Under the pieces are notes generated by a model. It saw only the letters and a list, made by a program, of their open reading frames with translations. It was not told where the DNA came from and did no database searches. A stretch of 64,000 nt of DNA from Euphorbia lathyris (lineage: Eukaryota > Streptophyta > Magnoliopsida > Malpighiales > Euphorbiaceae), in the NCBI RefSeq assembly GCF_963576675.1, contig NC_088911.1, forward strand, positions 134,667,929-134,731,928, read 5' to 3'. Position numbers and translations under genes: made by a program. Below, piece by piece: positions 34,847 through 46,883 of this stretch; the first letter of the stretch is position 1, and each line of letters starts with the position of its first letter.

Positions 34847-35330
34847 TGATAACATTGAGATATTATCTTGAGGACCAAAAGGGATATTCACCTCAAAGTA
34901 CGCCGCGTAGTGGTCTCCAAAAGGAAGCTGGTTGGCGGATCTCCCCAGATCAGCTCAGAGAGATCCGCTGGCGGACCTATAGGGCGAATCTCACCCCTCG
35001 CCTCTATAACGGCTGGCCGCTGACTCGGCCATAAAAGATCATTAATGAGTTATTAATTAGCTAATCCGCCAGGTTCAGAATAACCCGTAACCGCCATTAA
35101 TGAGGCATTAATGGAGACTTTCTAGTTACCTGAAGGTTACGACTTTCCAGCTATATATATTTTCCTGATCCCCTAAGTTATCAAGGTACACACACATTCT
35201 CACCATTCTTGTCAATTCTGTTGGTTTCCTTGATCCATCTTACTGACTTTGGCATCGGAGTGTCCCCGGCCGATCCCAACGGCACCTCACATGGAAGTGC
35301 TCCGATCAAGGATTTTTCCTCAAGTTAACA
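34847..35330 (+). repeat. 3' LTR of Tat element
   Basis: 484 bp, nearly identical to the 5' LTR, followed by TSD GACCA. Confidence 0.92.
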
Positions 35331-35509
35331 GACCAAAAACAGTTACAAAAAATACTTGTTAAAATGCTAACAACTAGTTTGCCACATACTTCATAAAAGA
35401 AAAAGTTTGCCACATACAAGTTAATCACAAATCTTTTTTGTTAATATTTCTAAAATATTTACCATGTTACTAATATAATTAGAAATAACCAACAAAATAA
35501 ACGTAAGAA

Positions 35510-35660
35510 ACTATTTTAAGTTTATAAATAAACTTGTTTGGATTGTCTGATGTGATAGTTAAATTACAGTCAACTCAGTTTTTCAAAATTTTAGTAACGT
35601 ATTGTTAAAATTGATCCTACTTAAAAACGTTAACGTTGAATTTGTATAATTTCATATGTT
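35510..35660 (+). pseudogene. Relic of a PR-10 promoter
   Basis: The order of words here (TTTGGATTGTCTGATGTGATAG, TTAAATTACAGTCAACTCAG, TTAAAATTGATCCTACTT, TATGTTAAGG) follows 22396-22540 and 275-410, the upstream regions of PR-10 copies 2 and 1, in the same orientation but more diverged. It stops at a CCGG-rich repeat at 35668; no coding exon follows. Confidence 0.55.
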
Positions 35661-35667
35661 AAGGTAA

Positions 35668-35798
35668 AACCAATGTTTTAAAATCGGACCGAAAGTTGAA
35701 CCGGATTGACAACTGGATCAAAGATCAATTAGTTTAACCGATTGATTCAGATTGGTTGAGCCGGATGACCTCATAAATTTATATATATATATATATAT
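35668..35798. repeat. CCGG-rich dispersed repeat ending in TA microsatellite
   Basis: Aligns with 24575-24690; same orientation and same ending in a TA run. Family not identified. Confidence 0.5.
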
Positions 35799-38181
35799 GG
35801 GTGAGATCCAGTGCGACAAGGTCTAGGTGTGGCAAATAGCTTATTGTGTGACATAACAAAACTACGTAGTTTTAATGAAAATAAAAAGGGCAAGGTCGTA
35901 AATTTGTAAATAAAAGAAAAGAGATGAGAGAGAAAATTATTTTATTTCTTTTCTTTAAAATACATTTTTCCGATCTTTCTAATCCCGTTTTTCGAAAAAT
36001 TTTATACTATTAGACTCCTCTGAATTAGACGGTCATTTTGAGATCCATGAAGGTCAGGTAAAAAAAAATTCCGATGAGCGGAATCTAGGTGGGCGTTTTC
36101 CGATGAGAAAACACGTGCCCAGAAAAATCTCAAAAAATTCCAGAAAATGTAACATATTATTCTGAGAAACTTTAATTCTTGGGTCGAAGTGAGATTTATT
36201 ACATTTTAGTCCCAATAAAACGTTTTCCTTAATTTTATCTATTTTACACGCTTCAACAATTTGTTGGGTCAAAACCGTAAGGAATCTCGCTTTCAGCCAA
36301 AAATTAAAGTTTCTTAAAATGATGTTTTACATGTTTTGGAATTTTTGATAATTTTTTTAATATATTTTTTATCCGACTTACATTGTTCCGATAGTATACG
36401 AAATTGTTCCAAATCAGTGTACCATTTGTTCCAACATAATACTTATATTGTTCGAACAGAATAAATTAGTATACCAATTTTTTCAATAAAATAATTATAT
36501 TATTCTAATATAATACTTATATTGTTCCAATATAATAAATCAGTTTACCAATTGTTCCAAATCAGTTTACCAAAAATTCCGGTAAGCGGAATCCGGGTGG
36601 GCGTTTTCTGGCAAGAAACAAAATGCCCAGAAAATTCACAAAAAAAATTCAGAAAATGTAAAATATTTTTATGAGAAACTTTAATTCTTGGGTCGAAGCA
36701 GGATTTCTTAAATTTTAGTCCCAATAAAATTGTTTCCTTAATTTTATCTATTTTACATGATTCAATAATTTGTTGGGTCAAAACCGTAAGGAATCTCGCT
36801 TTGAGCCAAGAATTAAAGCTTCTTAAAATGATGTTTTACATGTTTTGAAATTTTTTGATAATTTTCTGAATACATTTTTTTATCCTAATTATATTGTTCC
36901 GACAGTATACGAAATTGTTCCAAATCAGTGTACCATTTGTTCGAACATAATACTTATATTGTTCCAACAGAATAAATCAACGTACCAATTTTTCAATAAA
37001 ATAGTTATATTATTCCAGTATAATACTTATATTGTTCAAACATAATAAATCAGTTTACCAATTGTTCCCAATCAATTTTATTATCTATCGTTTTCAATTT
37101 CATTTTTGTTTTTCTAGTATTTAATATAGTATCTTCAAATTTATATTAGTTATATTATTTAGAAAATAATTATAATTCTTATATTATTCCAATAGAATAA
37201 ATCTGTGTACCAATTGTTCTAACAAAATAGTTATATTGTTCCAACATAATAGTTATATTATTCCAACAGAATTGTTATATTGTTCAAACAAAATATTTCA
37301 AAACATAGTCCTGGAAGGTAGGACCAAAAAGTGCCCGGAAAATTATTAAAAATTTTCAAAATATGTAAAACATCACTTTAAGAAACTTTAATTCTTGGCT
37401 CAAAACGAGATTACTTACGGTTTTGACCCAATAAATTGTTGAAACATGTAAAATTGATAAAATTAAGGAAATTTTTTTTATTAGGACTAAAACGTAAGAA
37501 ATCCTACTCCGACTCAAGAATTAAAATTTCTCTGAATAATGTTTTACATTTTCTGGAATATTTTGAGAATTTTCTGGACACTTTCGGGTTTCTCACCGGA
37601 AAACGCACACCTAATCACCGGATTCCGTTGATTTGGGACTAAACTGTAAGGAATCTCACTTTAAGTAATGAATTAAAGTTTCTCAGAATGATTTTTTACA
37701 TTTTCTGGAATTTTTTAAAATTTTTTTGGATATATTTTTCTCACAGAAAAACAGATCGCCGGATTCCGTTCACCGGAAATTTTTTTACCCGAGCTTCTGG
37801 GATGTTAAAAAGACCGTCTAATTAAGACGATTCCAACGGTATAAATTTTTTTTTGAAAAACGATGTTGGAAAAGTCGAAAAAATGCATTTTAAAGAAACA
37901 AAAATAAAACAATTTTATCTTTCCTTTTATTTACAAATTTGCCATTTTCCCCTACTTAATTACAAAATTGGTCCTTGTCACACCATAAGACTTGTCTCAC
38001 CATAAAAATTTTCGAAAAACGAGATTAGAAATGTCGAGAAAATGTATTTTAAAAAAAAATAAAACAATTTTCTCTATCTTCTTTTTCCTTTTATTTACAA
38101 ATTTGCCAACTTGCCCTTTTCAATTATCATTAAAACTACGTAGTTTTTTATGTCACACAATAAGCTCCTTATCACACTGGA

Positions 38182-38184
<3 letters not shown>
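35799..38184. mobile_element. Foldback/TIR element of about 2.4 kb
   Basis: The left end (GATCCAGTGCGACAAGG, then GCTTATTGTGTGACATAA and AACTACGTAGTTTTAATG) reappears inverted at 37960-38184. Further in, a segment starting near 36069 is repeated directly near 36585 and again inverted at 37320-37620, with a divergent inverted version near 37625-37800. The inside is full of TTGTTCCAA/ATAATACTTATA minirepeats and has no transposase. Both ends lie in TA microsatellites, so target duplication cannot be read. Superfamily uncertain (Mutator-like or foldback). Confidence 0.7.
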
Positions 38185-38215
<31 letters not shown>

Positions 38216-38394
38216 AGAACACGCCCACGGATCCAAGGGGTCTAATAAACAACACAGAAATATTAATAGACTATATTTTAAAAACCAATAAATAGAAAAA
38301 CAAAAGATAATAATGGGAATATGGAAAAAAACAGGAAAAGACAAAAATGATGATGAGAATATTGAAATGAAATATAAATATAGATAGATATATG

Positions 38395-38530
38395 TATATA
38401 TATAATATATAGATAATATGTATATAATATATATATATATATATAATATAATATATATGTATATATAATGTATATATAATATAATATATGTATATATAAT
38501 ATAATAATAGTAGATAAATATAGATAGATA
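38395..38530. repeat. TA-rich microsatellite in the pararetrovirus leader
   Basis: TATA-type low-complexity tract between the poly(A) signal and the primer-binding site. The other copy has a longer version (about 53455-53660), so length has diverged between copies. Confidence 0.85.
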
Positions 38531-38681
38531 AAGAAAATGAAATAAACAAAATAGTAACTTTCAAACTTGAGCGTCCCCCAGTTTCTGTCTACTTATGATC
38601 ATAGACCATAAGCTTGCATACTTTTGTAAGGGATCCCACAAAATTTGAAAGGATCTAGATAAATAAACTTGAAATATGAAA

Positions 38682-38687
38682 TTTATT
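38682..38687 (-). terminator. Pararetrovirus poly(A) signal (minus copy)
   Basis: AATAAA on the minus strand, about 350 bp downstream of the TATA box, as expected for a terminally redundant pregenomic RNA. Confidence 0.55.
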
Positions 38688-39028
38688 AAAAGTAGGTGGC
38701 GTAGCCAACCATCAAAAACTTACAAATTGGAATCAAAAACTGGAGATACAACTTCCTTCGTAAAAGGAATTACAAATTATTCTTGAAATTGATTACAAGA
38801 GAGAAATTTAAGGTTGGGGGTAGGAAAGGTGGTGTGTATGGATGAAAGAGGAAGGTGGTGTGTATATGGATGAAGGTAGAAGGTATGGATGGATGAGAAG
38901 GTAGTAATGTAAGAGATGATGGAGAGAAGAGAGAGAGTTGGTTGAAAGTGTTGGAAGGAGAGAGAAGGTGTATGGAGAGTAGAATGGATGTATGAAAATT
39001 GGATTGGGTGTAGTGTTGGAGGGTACCT

Positions 39029-39037
39029 CCTTATATA
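39029..39037 (-). promoter_or_regulatory. Pararetrovirus TATA box (minus copy)
   Basis: CTATATAAGG-type box in the large intergenic region, same context as 52959-52966 in the plus copy; the likely pregenomic RNA promoter. Confidence 0.65.
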
Positions 39038-39274
39038 GGCAAACCAAATGACATTTTTGGAATCATAAATAGTAACCAGGGGTATTTTTGGAATCATGAA
39101 TAGTAACCAAGGGAAATTTTGTCTTTGTGAATAGTACTGGTACAGTATATCCACATGCCAGCTGCAATGTCTGTCTGCAAAATTGTCGGTGGTCACGTGT
39201 TGAACAAAGATTGGAATCTTCAAATAGTTTCACTAGAAAACAGTTTTTTGGAGTCTTCAAATGTTGCTTACTGG

Positions 39275-39375
39275 AATCTTCAAAAATCTTCAATCTTCAA
39301 AATCTGCAATCTTGGAATCTTCAAAATCTGCAATCTCGGAATCTTCAGAATTTGCAATCTTCAAAATTTGGATTT
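39275..39375 (-). repeat. Short tandem repeat upstream of the viral promoter
   Basis: About 23-bp units built on GAATCTTCAAAATCTGCAATC, repeated three to four times. The plus copy (52700-52760) has fewer units. Confidence 0.7.
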
Positions 39376-39503
39376 TTGGGGAGTAATTGTCCCTTAATTT
39401 TTGCCTAAGTACCATTTAAGGTAACTTAGCGGGATCTTTTCTTTTTTTTTTTATTTCATTTTTTATTTTATTTTATTTTATTATTATTATTATTATTTTT
39501 TAT

Positions 39504-41018
39504 TTAGAAACCAGAATTACCAAACATGCTAAAGTGATCATAGTCGGAATCATTATCACTCAAGTTAATTGCTGGTTCATCCTAGTCCGAGTCTGACTGG
39601 GATTGGGGAAGGTATTTTCTGAACAAAGCAGTCATCTCTTCAGGGGTTTTTGCTGCAGCTAATTTTGAGGCTAAGTGAGATTTCTCGGCCAAAAATTGTG
39701 CTTGTCCCAAAGAAATGGTTTTTTCAGGTATTTGTTTGGAAAGTGGAAGGAATCGATTCTCGGTGAACTGTATTTCTCCAGATTTTCTAGTAGGATTTTT
39801 CAACCATATATCCATTTTCTCAACAGTGAGACTAGGAGGAATCTTGAATTTGTCCCACCATCTTACTAGAAATCTCCTTTGAATCAGTGAATTTCTATAA
39901 TTTTCTGCATATTGTACCTTCGAAGCACCTACCCAAGCAAAGTAAAATTTCATACAAAATAAAGCCAAGGGAGAGAACCTTTTTTCCTCCTCAGTGGGTT
40001 TGTAACCCGCCTTAAATTTTTTGTAACAAGTAAGAATTCTGTCTTGGAGGATTTGCTCAACGCACCCCCAATGCTCCCACCATTGTTGGAACCAAAGAGG
40101 AAATTTTTCTGGATCACAAGCGGTATCAAAAAAGATAAGCCAAGAATGTTTTCTCCCACCATTATTAATCAGGAGGGCATTCCACCAGGCCTGTTGGTAT
40201 TCCCAGTAATTAAAAGGAGTCTCATAAAATTCTTCTTCTTTGTATTCCACGGGAAAATACACAGGTTCAGACAGTGGGTGTTTCCAGTCTATCGGAGAAA
40301 TAACCTTGTGAATTTTTATTGTGGAATATGCTGGGTCTGAGTGTTCAGATTTCCAGTAAAAGTGTTTGAAAGAAGCAGAATTTGTGACAGTAAGAATCAT
40401 TTCATAATATCGTGAAGTCTTGTTTAAGTCCCATGATTTGAAAAACCAATTTTTACCAAAAGCTTTTTCAATTGAAACTTGAGGATCTTCATGATAAAAG
40501 CCTTTTTCTACAGAAAGAACATTTTGAAATGAATTCTTGACAATGAAAGCACTTGGAAAAGTTGAAGGAATTGGAGAAGGGACAACATGTGTGAAAGCCA
40601 CTTGGGAATTTTGAAAATTGGAATTGGAGATTGTTTTTTGGGTATCATGAAAATATTTTTGGGAAGTTGAGATTTGGGAACTTAAAACATTTTTAGAAAT
40701 TTCATGAGAAAGGGCTTTTGTTGAAGAAGATTCTCCTTTCTCAGGTTTTTGAACAATTGGAATCTCTTCTTTTGGAGTCTGATACTTGACTAGAGCTTGT
40801 CGAAGCTCCGGGGATTTTGCAAATGTTTCTGCCAACCATTTTTGGATTTTAGGGTCCAAACCTGATTGGTTGGTATCTTCAAGGGTTGATTCTTTCTTTA
40901 CAGTGGCATCTCTCCATGTTTTTATTTTTGAATCTTCATCAGAATTTTTGTTGGAATCTCTCCCAGTGATTGTGGAATCTCTCCCAGTGATTTGTTTTCC
41001 TTTATTTTTCTTCGGCAT
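39504..41018 (-). pseudogene. Pararetrovirus ORF2, minus copy (function unknown)
   Basis: Begins at an ATG overlapping the end of ORF1 by 17 nt in another frame; nominal length 504 residues. TAG at 39584-39582 (CAG in the other copy) ends it 26 codons early. The N-terminal 180 residues are charged and Ser/Thr/Lys-rich; the C-terminal part is a conserved-looking Trp/Tyr-rich globular region followed by an acidic tail. It matches no family I can name; the second ORF of florendoviruses is likewise described as of unknown function. Confidence 0.75.
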
Positions 41019-44000
41019 GGCTGGAATTTTGAAGGAATTCACGGGTTAGGAAGTCAGGAATGGAATTTGTATCTCCTTTTATAAACTCAATATCAAAATC
41101 ATAAATGCTTAAAATTGCTTGCCAACGTGCAAAAATCTGTTTTGATGCAAGGTTTTTAACATCCTTTTGTAAAACTTCTTTTGCACTTTTGCAATCAATT
41201 CTTAAAAGAAATTTTTGATTTAGTAAATCACTTTGAAATTTGTTTATACATAAAACAATACTCAAAATTTCTTTTTTAATTGTTGAGTAATTTCTTTGGC
41301 ATTCATTCCAATGTCCAGAGGTGTATTGAACTATGTGTTCTTTACCCTCGGAAACTTGTTTAAGAATTCCACCATAACCTAGGTCAGAGGCATCTGTTTC
41401 TACAACCTTAGGTAGGGAAGGATCAGCTAGATGAAGACAAAGAATCTCTAAGACCTGTTGTTTGATTTTTCTAACAAGAGCAGTATGCTCTTCAGTCCAT
41501 GGGACAGGATTCTTCTTGAGTCTATCATGTAATGGCTTAGCCATTCTGTTGATATTGGGACAAAAATCAAGAACATAATTAAGGCTTCCTAAAAACCTCT
41601 GTAATTTATTTTTATCAAGAATCCTATCGGGAAATTTTTGTGCAAATTGAAGGGATCGTTCAATTGGTGTGATAGTTCCTTTGGATATGTAGTGTCCTAA
41701 GAACCTGATGCGATTTTGGAACAATGAAATTTTCGATTTCGACACAACCAAACCATTTTTCTTAACAACATAGAAAAAGGTTTTAAGGTGTTTGAAATGT
41801 TCTTGAATAGAATTTGAAAAGACCAAAACATCATCGATGTACACAATACAGAATTTTGAATAATCATTGAAAATGTCATTCATAATTCTTTGGAATTCAG
41901 AAGGGGCATTTTTCAAACCAAAAGGCATTACATTCCACTCATACTGACCAAAAGGAACAGTAAAAGCAGTTTTGTACCTATGAGATTTTGAAATTTGAAT
42001 TTGCCAAAATCCTGATTTCATGTCAAATTTCGAAAAAACATAAGCAGAATGAAGTTTTTGCAAAAGATCTTTTTTATTTGGAATAGGGTACCTAATCCAT
42101 CTCAACGCCTTATTCAAAGGTTTGTAATTTATTACTAACCTAGGCGTTCCTCTCTCTATTTCAGAATTTTTATTGACATAAAATGCAGCACAACTGCAAG
42201 GGGACCTTGATTTTGAAATTAGACCTTTTTGTTCTAATTCCTGAATTTCTTTTCTACAGTATTGCTCAAGTTCTTGGTTCATTTGAATTGGCCTAGCCTT
42301 GGTTGGAATTTGTTTCTCATCAAAATCAATTTCGTAAGGCAAGTCAACAATATGTTGTTTTCTGTCCCAAAAGGCAGTTGGAAGATCAGAACAAATTTCT
42401 TTTTCAATCAAGTTTTGAAATTCAGAAATTTTCTGTTGGATTGAAGGATTATTTATCTGTTCTTCAAACCGTTTGAAAACAACATATTTTTGGAGAGATT
42501 GAAGATGATAAGTTTTCCCTTTGATTAAAACATTTAAGGAATTTTCATGAATCGAACAAGCTTTGATTAAATCAAGATTCCTCGTTTGAGGTTTTTCGAT
42601 AAATTCAAAATTTAATTTTCCATTTTCTGTTCTTGAGGAAATTGAATCTGCTTTCACCTTATAAGGAGTAATCAGATTCATGAAAGGAGTTCCCAAAATG
42701 ACACTGTGTTGAATAGCACTAACAGAAACGAACCAAGTTTTTAGGAGAATATCATTATTTAAAATCGAGGCTTCCGTTTTTGAATCAACAATCAATTTGG
42801 AATTATTTGCAGCAGAAAGCCTTTCATTTGTTTTCTCTAAAAACTCTTTTGGAACAATTCCTGATTTTATACAATTTAAATCAGCACCAGTGTCAAAAAG
42901 TGCGATGGTATCGATTTGGAAATCTTTTGAAAAAACAAGAGTTATTTTGATAACATATTTTCGGGTAGTAATTTCCCGTAAAACAAAGAGAAAATCAGTT
43001 GGAATCTTTTCAACATTTTGAACATTTTGAATTTCATGGGAAGAGGTTTGGCCAATCTCAGTTTCTTCAGGAAAATCAGAAGAATCAGAGGTATCTTGAA
43101 GAAGTTTCGAAATTAATTCAGAATCCTTTCTTTGCTTTTCTTTAAGTTCTCTAAGCTCAGATTTTATTTCCTTAATTTCCTTTTGTAGTTTTTGAATGCT
43201 TGTTTTTTCATTTAAGATGGGTTTTTTCCTTTTATTTAGAATTTTGGTGAGATCGTAGGCTCCTTTACTGGTATTGGGTAAAATGGAAGTTTTCTCTACC
43301 TTTTTATCTTCTTTTCTCTCTTCTTGGTTGTCTAAGGATCTTAAAAGTTTATTTAAAAATTCTCTTTTGAGTTCTGGGTCTCCTATGTTGTTGATGATAT
43401 CTAAAGTTGTACTTTGTTCCCTAGTTAAAACATTAATTTCAAAAGAGCTCGTAGAGCTAGTTGCAACGATTTCATCTAATTGAAGGTCTTGGTTGTTTTC
43501 AGAGGATATTGAAGAAAGGTTTTCAGAATCAGAACTAGAGGTATCGGAAGAGGAATCAAGAAGTAGATTGGAGATTTTGTTAGTTATTTCATCATCTAGT
43601 TGTAGTTCATGTAGTTTTTTATTGAATTTACAGAATTTCGATGTATGTCCCTTTTTATGGCATCTATAACATGTAATATCTCTAAATTTATTTTCTTTGT
43701 TCTTAATTTCAATTTCTTTTGTTTGTATTTTCTCGGTTTCCTATAGTGGGATTTTCTATAATAATCATCTTGGGACTTTTGGTATTTTTTCATGAATTTC
43801 TTGGGTTTTCTATAAGCATTTCTCCTAGAACTTTTGCTACAATTTCCTGGGCAAGTTGATGTTGAGGGTTTATTTATGTTAATATCAAACTGATTACAAA
43901 AAGTTCCTAACTCGGATCTAGCATTCTTAAGTTCCCATTTTAGATGTTTTTGTAATTTCATTTCTTGGCAAATTTTTAATCCTTCCTGTTGGGTTAGACT

Positions 44001-46682
44001 AATCAGCTCACCGTAAGTGAATTTGTTATAAGGAATTTGGTGTCCATGTGTTTCTCTAATTTTGTTTCTAACCTTCTCACCTAATTGGGTTGGTAAGCCA
44101 GCCAAAAACTTTTCTTTCCAAAAAGGTTGATTTGAGTCTTCTCTAAGCATTACTCTAGTTAAAAACGTGTTTTTGTACCATTGGAAATCGCTAAGTTTTT
44201 TACACTTCAAATTTGATAAAAGTTCAGCATTTTTGTCTTTTAAATGGGAGGGATCTCCTATGAAATGAAGAGAAATTGTAAGAATTAGAGTGGCTACGAC
44301 ATCTTGAATTTGGTCACCATCATCATCAAAGATTGGTTCATCATTTTCATCTATCTTAATGGCATCTAAAATTTCTTCTTGATGTTGTTGTGTGAGATAG
44401 TAATCCCACCAACCTTTCAGTTGCCCTGAAAATCCTGCTATGAGGAGTTCAGCAACTGTCCTATCCTGGGTACCAGGTTGAGTCTTATAAGCATTGGCAG
44501 CCATGGTCATCTGTTGTAGAAGATCAAGAATTTCATACTCAGAGAGTCCGTCTATGTTCCAATCATAGACAGAGGTGGCATTGAAACGAGATTGAGATAA
44601 AGGCTTGGCTGTATTGATATCAGGAGCAGGGATGATTTGTAAACGGTCTTGTGGAATCCTAGACCAATGAAGTTTATTAATTTCAGGAGTGACTTCTTGG
44701 AATTGTTCAATGAGACTTTCAGTTTCAGAGTCTTGAGTTATGACATTAACTTTGCTGGCCGAATGGGTAGGAGTATCAGGGATAATTTGAGCGGAATCTT
44801 GGTTGGAGTTGGTATTCGTAGGAGTCATCCTACTTAATTGATCACGAATGGCTTTAATGTATTCAGATTTGCTGTCTTGGATATTTTTTGAACTTTGATT
44901 TGTCATTTGATATGGTTTAAAAATGGGATTTTAGATTTTAGGTTTGGTAACGGGTTTGGAGGAATAAAAAACTATAGGTTGTTTATCAAGGTGTTTTTCT
45001 ATCCTATCTAGTTGTCTTCCTATTGTATTCAAATTGGTATTCGTATAGTTATTTTGGAGGATTATATTTTTAACATTGGTTTTGTCATCATTACTCGGTG
45101 TCTTATAGGGAATCGCTTCTACCTTTTGGTTATTGTGATCTAGCCTTATACCCCTAAGTGGTGGATGAGTCGATTGAACTTTCCTGTTATCTAACATTTC
45201 CCACTCAGGTGCCTTATTTCTAAGGGTAATTGGGCTAACATAATTTCTAAAAGGATAATCAATGGAATTTTTTGAAGCATAAATTTCAAACCAATCAAAA
45301 AACAAAATATGAACTTGATTTTGATTTACAAATTCATAAAATTCATTTTGAATTGCTTTTCTGGAATCTATAAAATTTTTAAAAAACCATGATCTTTTTT
45401 CAATGTTGTTTTCTGAATAAAAGTCATCATGAAGAAGTTGTTTGTTGACATGAAATTCTCTTGAAATAACATTCAATTCATTAAAAACATTTTCCGTGAC
45501 AGCTGAAAATGTTGGGCTTGTAGGTAAGTCCATTTCAGGAATGTGAGGTTGATTATGTTGGTTTTGGGTATTATGGGTCTCCTCAATACGAGCTTGAGTT
45601 CCAGAACTCTCTGCTCTATTAGGATTGTCATAAACTACCCTAGGTATCACTGAGGTGAAGTTTACACCTCTTAAAATAGAATCAGGAATCTCAGAAGTTG
45701 AATGTCTTGCCATATTTGAGTATGGCAAGTTTATAACAGATGGCAAACTAGTAACTTTTCCTAGGTCTATGGTATCTGAGACCGAGGAATTATCTGAATA
45801 TCTACTGCTGGTAGAATGTCGATGGAATGAAAGTTTAACTTTCCCATCTTGGTACTGAGTTATATGTTTCAGCTCAGAGTTTGGTTTGGGAGTCACTAAT
45901 GGTCTAACTGGTCGAGGTTCATTTACCCCTTCCAATATCCATTCTTCAGGAAGCGTAACTTCCTTCCAAAGTATAGATCTAGGTATCACAGTGTTTGACT
46001 TGGTTAAGTCTGTTTGTAGAAGAATGGTTTCACCCTTCTTGCTATGGAATTTTACCTTAGTGGCAAAGGCGGACATCATGGCCTTATAGTGAATTCTATA
46101 GATTAAAGCAACTGGAATTGACCCTTCAAGCATTCTATAATTGTGAGTTTTGATTTGTAAAACCAAAGACTTCAAAATATTTTTATCATTTAAGGAGATA
46201 GTAAAATTGGGATAACATTCAAAAGAAATTGGACCTGTACAGAGACTAGACTCTACGGAACTTAATAGGGAATCGCCAAAGTTCGTGAATCTAACATCTC
46301 TTAGGATGGCAAGAATGGAGGTATCTAGTCCTTCTTTGGTCAAAGGCTTAATTCCGACTTGGATTAAACCTATATGGATATATTTAAAATTTTTATCCCG
46401 ATGTTTTTTCAAAGACTGTTGAGAAAGTAGATTTATTGTTTCAAAAGGTTTTGTTAATTGAAGGTCTCTTTCTTCAGTCTTAATTGTAAAATTTGTTTTG
46501 AAAAAATGAAATTTAGAAGTTTCATAAATTTCATCATTTTCTTTCTTTGGAATTTGCCAATTATCTATTGATTTTTGAAAATCTTCTATTACTATTTCTT
46601 CACTGTTTATTATTTTCTTGGAATCAGAAGAAGTGGTTGATACAGAATTTGTAGAGGTAGTTCTACAGAAAAAGGCATCCAT
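41002..46682 (-). pseudogene. Pararetrovirus ORF1 polyprotein, minus copy
   Basis: ATG at 46682 starts a polyprotein of about 1893 residues. Residues 60-235 are a 30K-superfamily movement protein (YIHIGLIQVGIKPL, LRD near 128, GPISFECYPNF, YRIHYK). A capsid region with a CCHC knuckle follows (about 1005), then a coiled coil, DTGAD protease (about 1264), RT with YIDD (about 1615) and RNase H (about 1764), all numbered from the homologous plus copy. Two private lesions break it: TAA at 44933-44931 where the other copy has CAA, and a 1-bp deletion near 43728 just before the CCHC. Downstream of the shift the frame stays open to 41002. Confidence 0.88.
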
Positions 46683-46883
46683 TTTAAAAAGATTGTTTGC
46701 AATAATAAATTATTTTCCTTACAATCCAAAGCACTTTCTAGGTTTCACAGCCTTTCCACTGGCTTACTACCCAGACATAAGCTTAGGCAAAAACACTCAG
46801 GAAAATAAATTATTCTTACAAAAGATCTTTCCAAAATAAACACGAATTTTCTATAAATATACCCCCCAGGCTCTGAGTGGGAA

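Larger units (their letters stand above)
25269..35330 (+). mobile_element. Tat-lineage Ty3/gypsy retrotransposon with antisense gene
   Basis: LTRs 25269-25751 (483 bp) and 34847-35330 (484 bp) start TGATAACATTGAG and end AAGTTAACA; the TSD GACCA is perfect (25264-25268 and 35331-35335). Domain order gag, protease, RT, RNase H, integrase is gypsy; the CKYHRKNGHDTDAC knuckle, the additional RNase H (MYTDGASS...) and a large 3' region with an antisense coding region identify the Tat group. By eye the LTRs differ at about seven positions. All frames carry stops, so it is non-autonomous now. Confidence 0.93.
38211..46876 (-). mobile_element. Endogenous pararetrovirus (Caulimoviridae, Florendovirus-like), full genome unit, minus strand
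   Basis: One genome unit of about 8666 bp. Read on the minus strand it begins inside the tRNA-Met primer-binding site (TCAGAGCC at 46876) and ends at the other part of that site (TGGTAT at 38211-38216), then gives way to a TA run. It has a movement protein, CCHC, DTG protease, RT and RNase H but no integrase and no LTRs, which separates it from Ty3/gypsy. One large ORF1 plus a shorter overlapping ORF2 matches the florendovirus layout; genus is inferred. It is decayed: a stop and a frameshift in ORF1 and a stop in ORF2. Confidence 0.88.

Noticed and set aside
36054..37642. Similar short proteins in the foldback element
   Set aside because: They come from the repeated segment inside the element and are not conserved in frame between copies.
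38271..38564. Ile/Tyr-rich minus-strand open frame
   Set aside because: Encoded by a TA microsatellite in the viral leader; no conserved composition and variable length between copies.
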